A DNA stretch of 62,274 bases, from assembly GCA_025057315.1 (NCBI GenBank), contig JANWXW010000140.1:1-62274 (forward strand), given 5' to 3'. The stretch is from Myxococcota bacterium (GTDB lineage: Bacteria; Myxococcota_A; Polyangia; Palsa-1104; JAEUJZ01). Shown here one piece after another: positions 16,368 through 25,421 of the stretch. Both the position numbers and the translations under genes were made by a program. Position 1 is the stretch's first letter. Every line of letters starts with the position of its first letter. Below the pieces are notes generated by a model, which was given only the letters and a program-made list of their open reading frames with translations, was not told where the DNA came from and made no database searches.

Positions 16368-16974
16368 ACCGCCTCTCGCTGCCCTCAACCAGATAGCGGT
16401 AGTCGGCCATCGCCTCATCCAACGAGGCATAGACCTTGCGATGCCCGAGCACGACCTCGTCATAGGCGCGGCGCATCTGCCGGGCGCAGGTTGCGGGCTG
16501 CACCCGGCCTGGCCCCGTGCCCAAACCCGGCATCAGCATGTGCCACACCCGGTTTCCCTGGCTCTGGGCCAGCGACCGCCAACAGCGCAGCGCTGCGCGC
16601 GCCGCCAGGTAGGGATGGATCGTCTGCGATACATCCATTGGTAGGTACATGGTCGGCGCCAGCACCAGCAGCGGCCACCGTCTGTCCTCGGTCGGCACCA
16701 CCAGGGCCTGCCCGACCGGCAGCATGCCGTCGTGGTCGCGGCGAAGCGCCTCCTGGATGCGCTCGCGAATGAACGGCCCCAGCTTGAGCGCGATGGCTAG
16801 CTCCAGGCCCGAGTCCATCAAGCCCAGGCTGTCGCCCCCTGCCACCATGATGTCCGCCTCGACCGCAAAGAAGTCATCCAGGTGCACGGTGACCAGGGGC
16901 TGGTCGGCAAACATCGCCTCCCAGGCATCCCGCAGCGGGGTGTTGCGATCGCACAAGTGCAGGTGCAGGGGCAT
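16360..16974 (-). CDS. Macro-domain protein
   Basis: 204 residues. The segment VHLDDFFAVEADIMVAGGDSLGLMDSGLELAIALKLG resembles the ADP-ribose pocket of macro domains (the usual D-I-V-N-A-A-N appears as D-I-M-V-A-G-G). TYPICAL later segments are WPLLVLAPTMYLP, AARAALRC and HMLMPGLGTGPGRV, the glycine-rich phosphate loop. Members bind or hydrolyse ADP-ribose derivatives. The Asn of the canonical motif is not conserved, so activity is uncertain. ATG 16974 is preferred; a GTG at 16995 is possible. An extended -10 (TGC-TATACC) lies 11 nt upstream. The 3' end overlaps the convergent ketosynthase-like gene by 8 nt. Confidence 0.7.
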   Translation of the reverse strand: MPLHLHLCDRNTPLRDAWEAMFADQPLVTVHLDDFFAVEADIMVAGGDSLGLMDSGLELAIALKLGPFIRERIQEALRRDHDGMLPVGQALVVPTEDRRWPLLVLAPTMYLPMDVSQTIHPYLAARAALRCWRSLAQSQGNRVWHMLMPGLGTGPGRVQPATCARQMRRAYDEVVLGHRKVYASLDEAMADYRYLVEGSERRSI

Positions 16975-17780
16975 GCTAGTGGGTGGGTATAGCACCAGGC
17001 CGACCGCCGCTGCCAGCGGGGCTGGGGCAGGGGTTCAAGCACAGGGTCAAGCTGCCGGGCGCGGGCCGGAGCGGGTCGGTGCTGCCCAGGGTGGCCCCTG
17101 CCAGCTCCGGTCGGCGCCCACCACCGCGGTCGTCCACAACGAGAGCACCGGAGTCAATGCCCAGTGGGCGATGGGGCAGGCAGCTGGGCAGGAGGCCCCC
17201 GCCCTGGTTGGCTGGGCGAGCAGCCACGTCCGTGGGGCCTTGTTCGTGCAGCGATGCTCGCGGGCAGGAGGCGCCATCGCCCCGCCGATGGGGAGGTTGG
17301 GGCTGAACGGGAGGGGGCGATGGACTGGACGGACAGCCCGATCGACTCAGAGCAGAGTCGGCCACGAGCAGCAGGGGCTCCCGTGGAGGAGCTGCCGGTC
17401 TGGCCAGCACAGGAGGCGGCCGGCGCCAGGTCCGGATGCAGGCAGTGCGTCCAGCTGGGCGCGGTTCTGGATGGCCACCAGGCCCTGGGCCCTGCTGGGC
17501 GGCCTGGCCTCTGTGAGGAAGCGGGCCAGCACCTTCGGGCCGTCGGACAGGTGGTCAGCCCCTTGACCGCTGCCTGCCGGCCAACTTGGAAGCGCACCGC
17601 TCCCCCTGTGGGTCTGCGCTGGATGAGATGCTGCTTGACAGGGCTATCGAGCCAGGCCAGGGAGTCCACTGCGGGCCTTTTGGCGCGCATGTCAATGACC
17701 AAGCTTGGGGTGGCAGCCACACATGGCGCTCGCTCCGTTGTTGGCCCGCCGGGGTCCGGGCTGGCTGCCGCGCCCACGAT
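16975..17780. other. About 0.8 kb without an intact gene; possible decayed gene
   Basis: No reading frame here looks like an intact protein. On the minus strand short protein-like stretches alternate between frames: around 17600 VDSLAWLDSPVKQHLIQR with AVRFQVGRQAAVKGL, then around 17500 (another frame) VLARFLTEARPPSRAQGLV with AIQNRAQLDALPASGPG, then around 17150 GIDSGALVVDDRGGGRR. This would fit a gene broken by frameshifts, downstream of the cNMP-binding gene. I cannot name a family, and the evidence is only the changing frame of plausible codon use. Confidence 0.3.
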
Positions 17781-18251
17781 TCAAAACCGGTTGGTCACCG
17801 ACAGGAAGGTCATCTTGTCGTTGGTTTCGCGCAGGCGGCTGGACAGGGTGCGGACAAAGGTCCAGAGCAGGTCGTAGGCCATGTCGCGATCGACGAACAG
17901 CAGGTCCTCCAGGTCCTCTTTGCGGAGGGCAAAGAGGCGACACCCCTCGTGGACGATGGCGTGCGCCGAGCGCGGGAAGTCGTCGATAAGGGCCATCTCG
18001 CCGAAGTAGGCACCCGAGCGGAGCACAGCCAGCGCCTCCTCGCCCATGCCTGGCACCATGCGCGAGATGCGCACCGCCCCTTCGAGGATAAGATAGAATT
18101 TGTCTCCCGGGTCGCCCTCCTGAAAGATCACCTCTCCGGCGGCGTGGGCCTCCTGCCAGCCGATCTCGGCAATGCGCCGCAAGTAGGCGGGCTGCAGCCC
18201 GCCGAAGAACCGGGTCGCTGACAGGAGGCGGACGATCTCATCGATGCTCAT
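17781..18251 (-). CDS. Small cyclic-nucleotide-binding domain protein
   Basis: 156 residues, essentially a single CAP/cNMP-binding beta roll: VIFQEGDPGDKFYLILEGAVRI, AVLRSGAYFGEMALIDDFPRSAHAIV (the phosphate-binding cassette with Gly-Glu and Arg) and CRLFALRKEDLEDLLF, then a C-terminal helix. No DNA-binding domain is attached, so it probably works as a sensor or regulatory subunit. ATG 18251 gives MSIDEIVRLLSATRFFGGL; two further in-frame ATGs lie at 18257 and 18260. The start is inside the 3' end of moaC, so the two genes are co-translated from one mRNA. Confidence 0.85.
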   Translation of the reverse strand: MSIDEIVRLLSATRFFGGLQPAYLRRIAEIGWQEAHAAGEVIFQEGDPGDKFYLILEGAVRISRMVPGMGEEALAVLRSGAYFGEMALIDDFPRSAHAIVHEGCRLFALRKEDLEDLLFVDRDMAYDLLWTFVRTLSSRLRETNDKMTFLSVTNRF

Positions 18252-18825
18252 GGCCATCATCAGGGGCTGTACCACAGAGCCGGCTGGTTGTCGTGTCGGC
18301 TGCGTGCAGGGCCCGACATGGCTCTGTTGCTTGACCCGGCGCGTGCCAGCTACCCGAGCGGCCACCGTGCTTCTCCAACAGGCGCACCTCCGCAATGCGC
18401 ATGCCGCGGTCCACGGCCTTGCACATGTCGTAGACCGTGAGAGCGGCCACCGTCACGGCGGTAAGCGCCTCCATCTCCACACCGGTTCGGTCCACGGCCT
18501 CCACTTCGGCGCGGATGTCCAGCGCCCCCTCGTTGGGGTCAGGGCTCAGCTCGAGGCGGATCGCGGTCAGGCGCACCGGGTGGCACAGCGGGATGAGCTC
18601 GGCGGTCCGCTTGGCTGCCTGCAGACCTGCCAGGCGCGCCACCTGGAGCACGTCACCTTTGGCCAGCTCGCCCTGCTGGATCAAGTGCAACGTGGAGGAG
18701 GCGCACAGCAGCCGACCGGCGGCCACCGCGCGCCGGGCCGTCTCGGGCTTACCTCCCACATCCACCATGCGCGCGGCACCGCGCTCGTCAAGATGGCTGA
18801 GCTGTGTGCGCTCGACCTGGGCCAT
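18238..18825 (-). CDS. moaC: Cyclic pyranopterin monophosphate synthase
   Basis: 195 residues. MoaC makes cyclic pyranopterin monophosphate in molybdenum cofactor synthesis. The diagnostic motifs ERGAARMVDVGGKPETARRA, LIPLCHPVRLTAIRLE, VDRTGVEMEALTAVTVAALTVYDMCKAVDR and LLEKHGGRSGSW are all present. The family normally ends near the last motif; here about 35 extra residues run on and overlap the start of the next gene. No other moa or moe gene is in the window. ATG 18825 is supported by a TAACAT hexamer 8 nt upstream; another in-frame ATG is at 18843. Confidence 0.92.
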   Translation of the reverse strand: MAQVERTQLSHLDERGAARMVDVGGKPETARRAVAAGRLLCASSTLHLIQQGELAKGDVLQVARLAGLQAAKRTAELIPLCHPVRLTAIRLELSPDPNEGALDIRAEVEAVDRTGVEMEALTAVTVAALTVYDMCKAVDRGMRIAEVRLLEKHGGRSGSWHAPGQATEPCRALHAADTTTSRLCGTAPDDGHEHR

Positions 18826-18833
18826 GCTAGGGC

Positions 18834-18843
18834 ATGTTATCAT
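18834..18843. promoter_or_regulatory. Overlapping divergent -10 elements (moaC / 18852 gene)
   Basis: Only 26 bp separate the two start codons. The plus strand has TATCAT (18838-18843), 8 nt before ATG 18852. The minus strand has TAACAT (18834-18839), 8 nt before moaC ATG 18825. The two hexamers overlap, so the promoters probably compete or are co-regulated, and both transcripts would lack a leader. No clear -35 boxes. Confidence 0.5.
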
Positions 18844-18851
18844 GGCTTGTT

Positions 18852-19202
18852 ATGCAGTTTGGCCGCTGGCTGCCCCTGCCGGACGCCCTGGCCGCGGCGC
18901 CCAAGGGGCCTGGTTTGTACCAAATCCGGGTACGCGACGGTCTGCTCGCCTTCCCCCGCGGTCGCAGCGCCATGGTGGCCTACGGGGGTGGCGAGGACGT
19001 CGCCGCGGCGCTGCGTACCTTTCTGCAGAGCGAAGCAGCCCAGCGAGCCCACTGCCTAGGCCCCTTGCTGTGCCGCTTCGCCCCGCCGGACCCGGGTCGG
19101 AGCGCAGCCGAGTGTCTGGTGGGGTTGCTGTCGCGCTTTGTGGCGCAGTTCGGGGCGCCGCCCCCTTTGTCCCCCTCGGTGAGCTTACCGCAGCGATCTT
19201 GA
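18852..19202 (+). CDS. Small GIY-YIG-like protein of unknown function
   Basis: 116 residues. The segment GPGLYQIRVRDGLLAFPRGR, then AMVAYGGGEDVAAALRTFL, resembles the beta strands of the GIY-YIG nuclease fold (GLYQI for GxY, MVAYGG for YxG). The usual catalytic Arg and Glu are not obvious, so enzymatic activity is doubtful. No membrane segment. The start at 18852 is set by the -10 hexamer 8 nt upstream, although in-frame ATGs also occur at 18834 and 18843. It is divergent from moaC. The function is unknown. Confidence 0.5.
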   Translation: MQFGRWLPLPDALAAAPKGPGLYQIRVRDGLLAFPRGRSAMVAYGGGEDVAAALRTFLQSEAAQRAHCLGPLLCRFAPPDPGRSAAECLVGLLSRFVAQFGAPPPLSPSVSLPQRS

Positions 19203-19227
19203 ATCCACCGCCCCGTGTGGCTACCTG
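19199..19227 (+). promoter_or_regulatory. Promoter candidate of the isocitrate dehydrogenase-like gene
   Basis: TTGAAT (19199-19204), 17-nt spacer, TACCTG (19222-19227), 6 nt before ATG 19234. The -10 is weak but the spacing and position match the leaderless pattern elsewhere. Confidence 0.4.
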
Positions 19228-19233
19228 TACGCC

Positions 19234-20253
<1,020 letters not shown>

Positions 20254-20255
20254 CC

Positions 20256-20639
20256 TCACTGGGCGGCTACGGACCAGTTGCGCTCGATGGTAATCAGCGG
20301 TGCCTCGGTGGCCGGAAAGCGAATTCCACCGATGACACGCTCCACACAGGCGCGTACCTGTTCGCCATCGCCCCCGACGACGTTTACCGTGGTGCGGTTG
20401 TCCAGCACCTGGCCGCGGCCGTTGATGGTCAGGCGGGTGACGATGTCCACACGGCGGGCGCCGCGATCCAGCGCAAACCGGATGGCGCAGTCCTGAATCT
20501 CATCGCGCCTGGCATTGAGCGCATCCCCCAGGGTGGCCTGCGGCGGCAGACGGGACTTTTTCTTGGTTTTTTTCCCGGCCTGGGCGGAGACGGACCCGAC
20601 CAGGCTCAGCAGCAACAGGGCAGCCAGCAGGCGCTGCAT
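20256..20639 (-). CDS. Small exported protein with AgmX/TonB-C-like domain
   Basis: 127 residues with a signal peptide (MQRLLAALLLLSLVGSVSAQ), a short basic linker (KKTKKKSR), then a domain of about 85 residues. That domain follows the AgmX/TonB C-terminal pattern: RDEIQDCAIRF, RVDIVTRLTINGRGQV, then VRACVERVIGGIRFPATEAP. The two Cys are spaced as in other members in this window. It is probably periplasmic and binds an envelope partner; no TonB box or membrane anchor is visible. ATG 20639 fits both the signal peptide and the TACGAT hexamer 7 nt upstream. Confidence 0.65.
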   Translation of the reverse strand: MQRLLAALLLLSLVGSVSAQAGKKTKKKSRLPPQATLGDALNARRDEIQDCAIRFALDRGARRVDIVTRLTINGRGQVLDNRTTVNVVGGDGEQVRACVERVIGGIRFPATEAPLITIERNWSVAAQ

Positions 20640-20646
20640 ACCAGCC

Positions 20647-20652
20647 ATCGTA
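20647..20652 (-). promoter_or_regulatory. -10 element of the small AgmX-like gene
   Basis: TACGAT on the minus strand, 7 nt before ATG 20639. This spacing predicts transcription starting at the start codon. Confidence 0.5.
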
Positions 20653-20728
20653 GCCTGTTCTCTCGCTGCGCGAGAAGCAGCTGGCTGATCTCTGCGCGGC
20701 AACAGCAAAAATAAGCTAGGCTCCAGCC

Positions 20729-21112
20729 ATGAAGCACGCTCCCGGGTTCCTGAGGTTAGTCGAGGAGAAGCGGCGCCACGTGTGCGAGGTGAGCGCGGCC
20801 GAGGTCCATGCTCGGCTGCCGGCCCGAGACTTCTACCTCATCGACGTCCGCGAGGACCACGAGTGGCAGACCGGCCACATTCCATCGGCCCGCCACCTGG
20901 GCAAGGGCATCCTCGAGCGCGACATCGAGCAGACCGTACCGGACCGAGATGCCGAGATCGTGCTGTACTGCGGCGGTGGTTACCGCTCCGTGCTCGCTGC
21001 CGATGCCCTGCAGCAGATGGGCTACACCCGGGTGCGCTCTCTGGCAGGCGGCCTGCGGGGCTGGATTGAGGCCGGTCTGCCTGTCGAATTTCCGCCCGGA
21101 GCCAACGCATGA
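20729..21112 (+). CDS. Single-domain rhodanese
   Basis: 127 residues. The domain is complete: VSAAEVHARLPARDFYLIDVREDHEW, GHIPSARHLG, and the active-site loop CGGGYRS with the Cys that forms the persulfide, then AGGLRGWIEAGLP. It transfers sulfane sulfur, probably in the cytoplasm; the acceptor is unknown. A TAAGCT hexamer (20712-20717) 11 nt upstream could be the -10. The stop overlaps the ATG of the universal stress protein gene by 4 nt, so the two are co-translated. Confidence 0.9.
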   Translation: MKHAPGFLRLVEEKRRHVCEVSAAEVHARLPARDFYLIDVREDHEWQTGHIPSARHLGKGILERDIEQTVPDRDAEIVLYCGGGYRSVLAADALQQMGYTRVRSLAGGLRGWIEAGLPVEFPPGANA

Positions 21113-21567
21113 TCCCGCAGCACATCGTGGTGGCAACTGATCTGGATGAGACGAGCATGCCGGCCCTGCGCCTGGCCGTGGACCTGGCGCGGCCCCTTGG
21201 GGCCCGCATCACCGTCCTGCACGTCATTGAGCCCATTGCCATGCCCCCTGGGCTGGAGGCCTACGCCCTGGAGGGCATGCCCGCAGACTGGGAGCAGCGC
21301 GTCGAGCGCGGCCGCTTCAGCGCCGTCGAGCAGCGTCTGGAGGCCCTGCTCCGGGAGCACCAGGGCTCGGGGGTGCCTCTGTCTGCCAAGGTCGTGGCTG
21401 GCCTGCTGCCGGGCGCGCTGACCGAGGCCGCCGAGGAGATGGGGGCGGACTTGCTGGTGCTCGGCACCCACGGACGCTCCGGGGTGGCCCACTTTCTCCT
21501 GGGGTCGGTGGCTGAAAAGGTGGTGCGGACCGCTCCGTGCCCGGTGCTCACCGTGCGCCCGCGGTAG
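21109..21567 (+). CDS. Universal stress protein (UspA family)
   Basis: 152 residues, one Usp domain. The N-terminal [16 protein letters not shown] and the C-terminal ATP-binding motif [20 protein letters not shown] (G-2x-G-9x-G-S/T) are complete, so it should bind ATP. Such proteins help cells survive stress and growth arrest. The ATG overlaps the rhodanese stop by 4 nt, and nadC follows 13 nt later, so it sits in a rhodanese-usp-nadC-birA operon. Confidence 0.92.
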   Translation: MIPQHIVVATDLDETSMPALRLAVDLARPLGARITVLHVIEPIAMPPGLEAYALEGMPADWEQRVERGRFSAVEQRLEALLREHQGSGVPLSAKVVAGLLPGALTEAAEEMGADLLVLGTHGRSGVAHFLLGSVAEKVVRTAPCPVLTVRPR

Positions 21568-21580
21568 CGGGGGGGACACG

Positions 21581-22462
21581 ATGGCATCGCTCCCCAGCTC
21601 GCTCCCCCACGCCCTGCCTCCCTCTGTGCTTCGGCTCATCGAGCTGGCGCTAGAGGAGGACCTAGGCCGCGGAGACGTGACCAGCGAGGCCATCTTCGGA
21701 GAAGAAGAGATGGCGCGGGCGGTGGTGCAGGCCCGGGCCGATCTGGTCCTGTCGGGCCTGGATGTGGCCTGTGCGGTCATCCGCCGCGTTGCCCCTTCGG
21801 CCCAGCTGGAGCCCCACTTTTCCGACGGAGATAGCGTGCCGGCTGGAGCCGAGGTGGTGACCGTTTTCGGGCCCGTGCGGGCCCTGCTCGGAGCTGAGCG
21901 CACAGCACTCAATTTCTTGCAGCGCCTCTCGGGCGTGGCCACACTCACCCGCGCCTTTGTGGCGGCTGTGCGGGGCACCGGCGCGCGCATTGTGGACACG
22001 CGCAAGACCGTGCCGGGGTTCCGCTTTCTCGACAAGCGGGCGGTCCGCCATGGCGGTGGGAGCAACCACCGCGCCGACCTTGGCTCGGGCCTCCTGCTGA
22101 AGGACAACCACATCGCCGCAGCTGGTGGCGTGGCCGCGGCGGTGCGGCGCGCACGGCAGGCAGCGCCGCATACCCTGCGCCTGGAGGTGGAGGTGACGAC
22201 CCCCGCCGAACTGGCCGAGGCGCTCGCCGAGGGCGTGGACGTGGTCCTGCTTGACAACATGTCACCAGCGCAGGTGGCCGCGGCCGTAGCGACCCTGCCG
22301 CCCCGGGGTGACCCCCGCCGGCCTCTGGTCGAGGTGTCCGGCGGCGTAACCCTTGCCACCGTGCGTGCCTATGCCGAGGCTGGCGCGGACCTGATCAGCG
22401 TCGGGGCCCTGACGCACTCGGCGCCCGCTGCCGATCTGTCGATGGAGATCGCCGGACCGTGA
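21581..22462 (+). CDS. nadC: Quinolinate phosphoribosyltransferase (decarboxylating)
   Basis: 293 residues. It converts quinolinate and PRPP to nicotinate mononucleotide in NAD synthesis. Signature segments are [62 protein letters not shown] and [30 protein letters not shown], with the quinolinate-binding Arg, Lys and His residues. Length is normal. The stop TGA overlaps the GTG start of birA by 4 nt. nadA and nadB are not in the window. Confidence 0.95.
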   Translation: MASLPSSLPHALPPSVLRLIELALEEDLGRGDVTSEAIFGEEEMARAVVQARADLVLSGLDVACAVIRRVAPSAQLEPHFSDGDSVPAGAEVVTVFGPVRALLGAERTALNFLQRLSGVATLTRAFVAAVRGTGARIVDTRKTVPGFRFLDKRAVRHGGGSNHRADLGSGLLLKDNHIAAAGGVAAAVRRARQAAPHTLRLEVEVTTPAELAEALAEGVDVVLLDNMSPAQVAAAVATLPPRGDPRRPLVEVSGGVTLATVRAYAEAGADLISVGALTHSAPAADLSMEIAGP

Positions 22463-23256
22463 TCGCCACAGGCCCTGCCGATTCACGCTGGTATACGCTG
22501 GACCGCTGCCGGTCCACCAACGACGAGGCGGTGCGCCTGGGCCGACAGGGGGCCGCCGAGGGCACGGTCGTGCTCGCTCGGGCGCAGACGCAGGGTCGTG
22601 GGCGCCAGGGCCACACCTGGTACTCCCCGCCGGGAGAGAACCTGTACCTGTCCGTGTTGCTGCGACCGCCAGGACCGCCAGCGCGGGCACCGCTGCTCAC
22701 CTTGTGCGCCGGCATCGCCGTGGCCGAGGCGCTGGCCACAGAGGCTGGCGCAGGGTCCGTATCGCTCAAATGGCCCAACGACGTTCTGCTGGCTGGTTCC
22801 GATGGAACGCCTCCCCGCAAGGTGGCCGGCGTGCTGCTAGAACTGTTCACCGCGGGCGCCCGCATCGACTTTGTCGTCGTCGGTCTGGGCGTCAACCTGT
22901 TGTCCACCGACTTCCCGGCCGAGCTGCGCGAGCGGGCCACCAGCCTCCGGCTCGCCACCGGCCGCCAGGTAGCGCCGCAGGCCTTTGCCGCACCCCTGCT
23001 GGCCTGTCTGGAGCGCTGGTACCGGGCCTATCTGACCGACGGACCGGACCCGATCCTGCGGCGCTTTGCTGAGCTGGCCCCCTTCCTGTCGGCTGGCGCC
23101 CCGCTTGCGGTCCGCAGCGGTGCCCACCTGCTGCGCGGTCTGCCCATCGGGCTGGCCGGAGATGGCGCGCTCCTGCTCCGCAACGACCAGGGGCACGTGG
23201 AGCGAGTCCTCGCGGGCGAGATCTGCGGAGCAGAGGCCGCGGGCAGTGGCAGGTGA
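22459..23256 (+). CDS. birA: Biotin-[acetyl-CoA-carboxylase] ligase (class I)
   Basis: 265 residues. It activates biotin with ATP and attaches it to carboxylase lysines. [37 protein letters not shown] (the nucleotide-biotin loop), [10 protein letters not shown] (catalytic Lys) and VAGVLLEL are typical. There is no N-terminal helix-turn-helix, so it is an enzyme without the repressor function. The C-terminal SH3-like domain runs from about residue 205. It starts with GTG in a 4-nt overlap with nadC. Confidence 0.93.
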   Translation: MIATGPADSRWYTLDRCRSTNDEAVRLGRQGAAEGTVVLARAQTQGRGRQGHTWYSPPGENLYLSVLLRPPGPPARAPLLTLCAGIAVAEALATEAGAGSVSLKWPNDVLLAGSDGTPPRKVAGVLLELFTAGARIDFVVVGLGVNLLSTDFPAELRERATSLRLATGRQVAPQAFAAPLLACLERWYRAYLTDGPDPILRRFAELAPFLSAGAPLAVRSGAHLLRGLPIGLAGDGALLLRNDQGHVERVLAGEICGAEAAGSGR

Positions 23257-23307
23257 CAGAAGGCGGCAGGGTCCGCTCTGGCCCTCCGGCCCCAGGGTCG
23301 GCCCCTA

Positions 23308-23316
23308 TGGTACACT
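23308..23316 (+). promoter_or_regulatory. Extended -10 promoter of the orphan gene
   Basis: TGG-TACACT: an extended -10 (TG at 23308-23309) with TACACT at 23311-23316. The GTG at 23324 lies 7 nt downstream, exactly where transcription should begin. A second in-frame GTG at 23318 is only 1 nt after the hexamer and is less likely. Confidence 0.6.
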
Positions 23317-23323
23317 GGTGTTT

Positions 23324-24022
23324 GTGCAAAAGGTTCGCCGCGCAGTGGCCGAGGCGCTCCATGTGCACCCCCGGATTCGGGACCAACAGCTCGACGGAGC
23401 TGCCCAGGTGCAGGCACTGGCCGAGGCGCTGCCGGAGTTTGTCCCGTTCCGTGGCCACACGGTCGAGGGGGTGGTGGCCATTTTGGACTGGGACCACCAC
23501 CTGCCGTCGCGGTCCCTGCTGCTCCGGTTGCACCTGTGCTACACAGCCGCCGGCGAGGCGCGCCTCCGGCAGCTGGTGGCCTTGCGGACCGAGGAGATTG
23601 GCGAGCGCAACCTGTTCCCTGAGTTCGACGTGCCGGACTACGCGGGCCTGCCTGGCGACGAGGTCTATGAGTGCGAGCTGCGCCCAGACCTGAGCCTGGT
23701 GGGGTGTCGCCTCGTGTCACCGTGGCGGCGGGACGTCGCTGCCGAGGAGGCCGCACTGGCGGTGGCGGCGGTGCGACGTTCGAGCCAGTTCGCGCAGCTC
23801 CGTAGCCAGCACAAGGGCCGTCCGGCAGCCTTGGGAGACCTGGAGGTGGTGGCGTGGACGCCGCCGTGTGAGAGCGGCTACAGCCGCTGGACACTGGATG
23901 TCTGGTGGCTGACGGCCTTTGATGGGCGGGTAGGACGAGGGCTGTCGTTTCTGGTGGACCTGGAGCAGAAGCCTGGCGAGCGCGTGGTGGCCCAGCGAGA
24001 ATTTCATGTGCGCGCAGGCTAG
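23324..24022 (+). CDS. Protein of unknown function
   Basis: 232 residues, unrecognised. It has no signal peptide or membrane segment. The sequence alternates short beta strands and helices, with regions such as VEGVVAILDWDHHLPSR, LLRLHLCYTA, GDEVYECELRPDLSLVGCRL and a Trp-rich segment SRWTLDVWWLTAFDGRVGRG. The composition is that of an ordinary cytoplasmic protein, and codon use matches its neighbours. GTG 23324 is chosen from the promoter position. It lies alone between birA and the convergent anti-sigma gene. No function can be inferred. Confidence 0.6.
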   Translation: MQKVRRAVAEALHVHPRIRDQQLDGAAQVQALAEALPEFVPFRGHTVEGVVAILDWDHHLPSRSLLLRLHLCYTAAGEARLRQLVALRTEEIGERNLFPEFDVPDYAGLPGDEVYECELRPDLSLVGCRLVSPWRRDVAAEEAALAVAAVRRSSQFAQLRSQHKGRPAALGDLEVVAWTPPCESGYSRWTLDVWWLTAFDGRVGRGLSFLVDLEQKPGERVVAQREFHVRAG

Positions 24023-24071
24023 GGATGTCACCCGTGCCGGGGCCATCACAGTCCAGAAAAGTCCATTGGGT

Positions 24072-25421
24072 TCATCTGTCGTGCTGTGTTTTGGCAGGCG
24101 CTGGCGCAGCAGAGTCCGTCCAGGACGGTGCTCTGGACGCCGGGGGTGCCGGGCCCCGCTTTGGGTCCCCCTTGGGGAGGGCCCCTCTGTCCACCTGCTG
24201 GGCAGCCGAAGCCGGATCGGTTGCGTTCTGGCCGGCTGGGCACACGCGCGCCATGGTTGCCTGGTCCTCCGCTGAGATCTCGAACCCGGGGCCAAGCTGG
24301 GCCATCTGACGCTGGATCGCTGCTGCCTCGCGGCACTGCCCCTGGCGCAGGTGGTCGCGCAGCCGCCGCAGGAGCTGCTGCAGCTGGCCGTCGGCAACCG
24401 CCTTGCCGCTCCCCGGTCCGAATCGGCCGAGCGCTCTCTGGACGTCGTCGCGCTGCTGGATGTCCAGATGCTGGCGGAGTGACTCGCCGGCCTCCATGGC
24501 CTCCGACGGCATCTGGCGGTGCTGGAACCCCTGGGTGCCCTTGGTCTGAGGCGGTGATGGGGACGAGGCCAGGGTGCGCCGCATCTGCATCCCCGCGGGC
24601 TCCGCGGGCGCGGAACCCGCCACCTCCCCGTCAGCAGGGGTGGTGGAGTGCAGCCAGGACTCGGCTGGGGGCGGCACGGCTGCCATCGTCGGCTGGGCCG
24701 GTCCACGGATGACAAGCCCCTCGGGGCCCACAAGGTCTGTCTTCGCGGTCTGGCCCGCATGGGGTCTGGCCGCTTTCCCCCGGGCGACCTCGGCCACTCG
24801 CTGCTGCCCGCCAGGGGGCGACGCTGCGGTGCGCTGTTGGGCCGCCTCCCGGCGCAGAGCCAGGCTGGCGACCCGGTCCTCCCCGACGCTGCTGGGGGCC
24901 GGAGCAGGCGCCTCGCGCGACGCTTCCACTTGGGCGATACGACCCGGGGCCTGGGAGATGCGGGGGGGCGGCGGCAGCCGGTCGGCCACCGGAAAGATCG
25001 GTCCCCGGTCCCACCCGCGAGCCACCACGAAGAGCAGGGCCATGGCGGCGGCAGCGACGATGCCGGTGGCTGGGTGAAAGACAACCCCGCGGAGGCCACG
25101 TCGCCGCAACGGCAGGAGCTTGCCGACCCCGGCATCGGGTGCCTCCCTGGTGCTGCCCGCCATCTGGCTGGGTTGCTGCCCCTGCAGGGGCAGCTGGGCC
25201 TGCTGAAGAATCTGCGCGGTCATGCGCTCCAGGATGTCCTCTGCGACATGAGGGGCAGGCAGGGCCCGGAACGCATCCCGCACCTGCAGGAACCGTTGCT
25301 GCGTCACCCGGCACTGCACGCAGCCCGCCAGGTGGGCGCGAAAGACGGCCTCCTCTTCGGCGCTGAGCTCCCCATAGAGGGCATCGAGGAGCTTATCGTC
25401 GTAGGGGCAGTGCTGCCTCAT
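24072..25421 (-). CDS. Anti-sigma factor with zinc-finger and membrane anchor
   Basis: 449 residues. The N-terminal ~85 residues are a zinc-containing anti-sigma domain: LLDALYGELSAEEEAVFRAHLAGCVQC, with the HxxxCxxC motif. A transmembrane helix follows at about residues 113-133 (TGIVAAAAMALLFVVARGW). The remaining ~315 residues are a low-complexity Pro/Ala/Gln-rich periplasmic part with a helical section near the C-terminus (DVQRALGRF, QLLRRLRDHLRQGQCREAAAI). It should hold the ECF sigma factor encoded upstream inactive at the membrane and release it on an envelope signal. Its ATG overlaps the sigma stop by 4 nt. The long exported tail probably senses the signal. Confidence 0.85.
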   Translation of the reverse strand: MRQHCPYDDKLLDALYGELSAEEEAVFRAHLAGCVQCRVTQQRFLQVRDAFRALPAPHVAEDILERMTAQILQQAQLPLQGQQPSQMAGSTREAPDAGVGKLLPLRRRGLRGVVFHPATGIVAAAAMALLFVVARGWDRGPIFPVADRLPPPPRISQAPGRIAQVEASREAPAPAPSSVGEDRVASLALRREAAQQRTAASPPGGQQRVAEVARGKAARPHAGQTAKTDLVGPEGLVIRGPAQPTMAAVPPPAESWLHSTTPADGEVAGSAPAEPAGMQMRRTLASSPSPPQTKGTQGFQHRQMPSEAMEAGESLRQHLDIQQRDDVQRALGRFGPGSGKAVADGQLQQLLRRLRDHLRQGQCREAAAIQRQMAQLGPGFEISAEDQATMARVCPAGQNATDPASAAQQVDRGALPKGDPKRGPAPPASRAPSWTDSAAPAPAKTQHDR

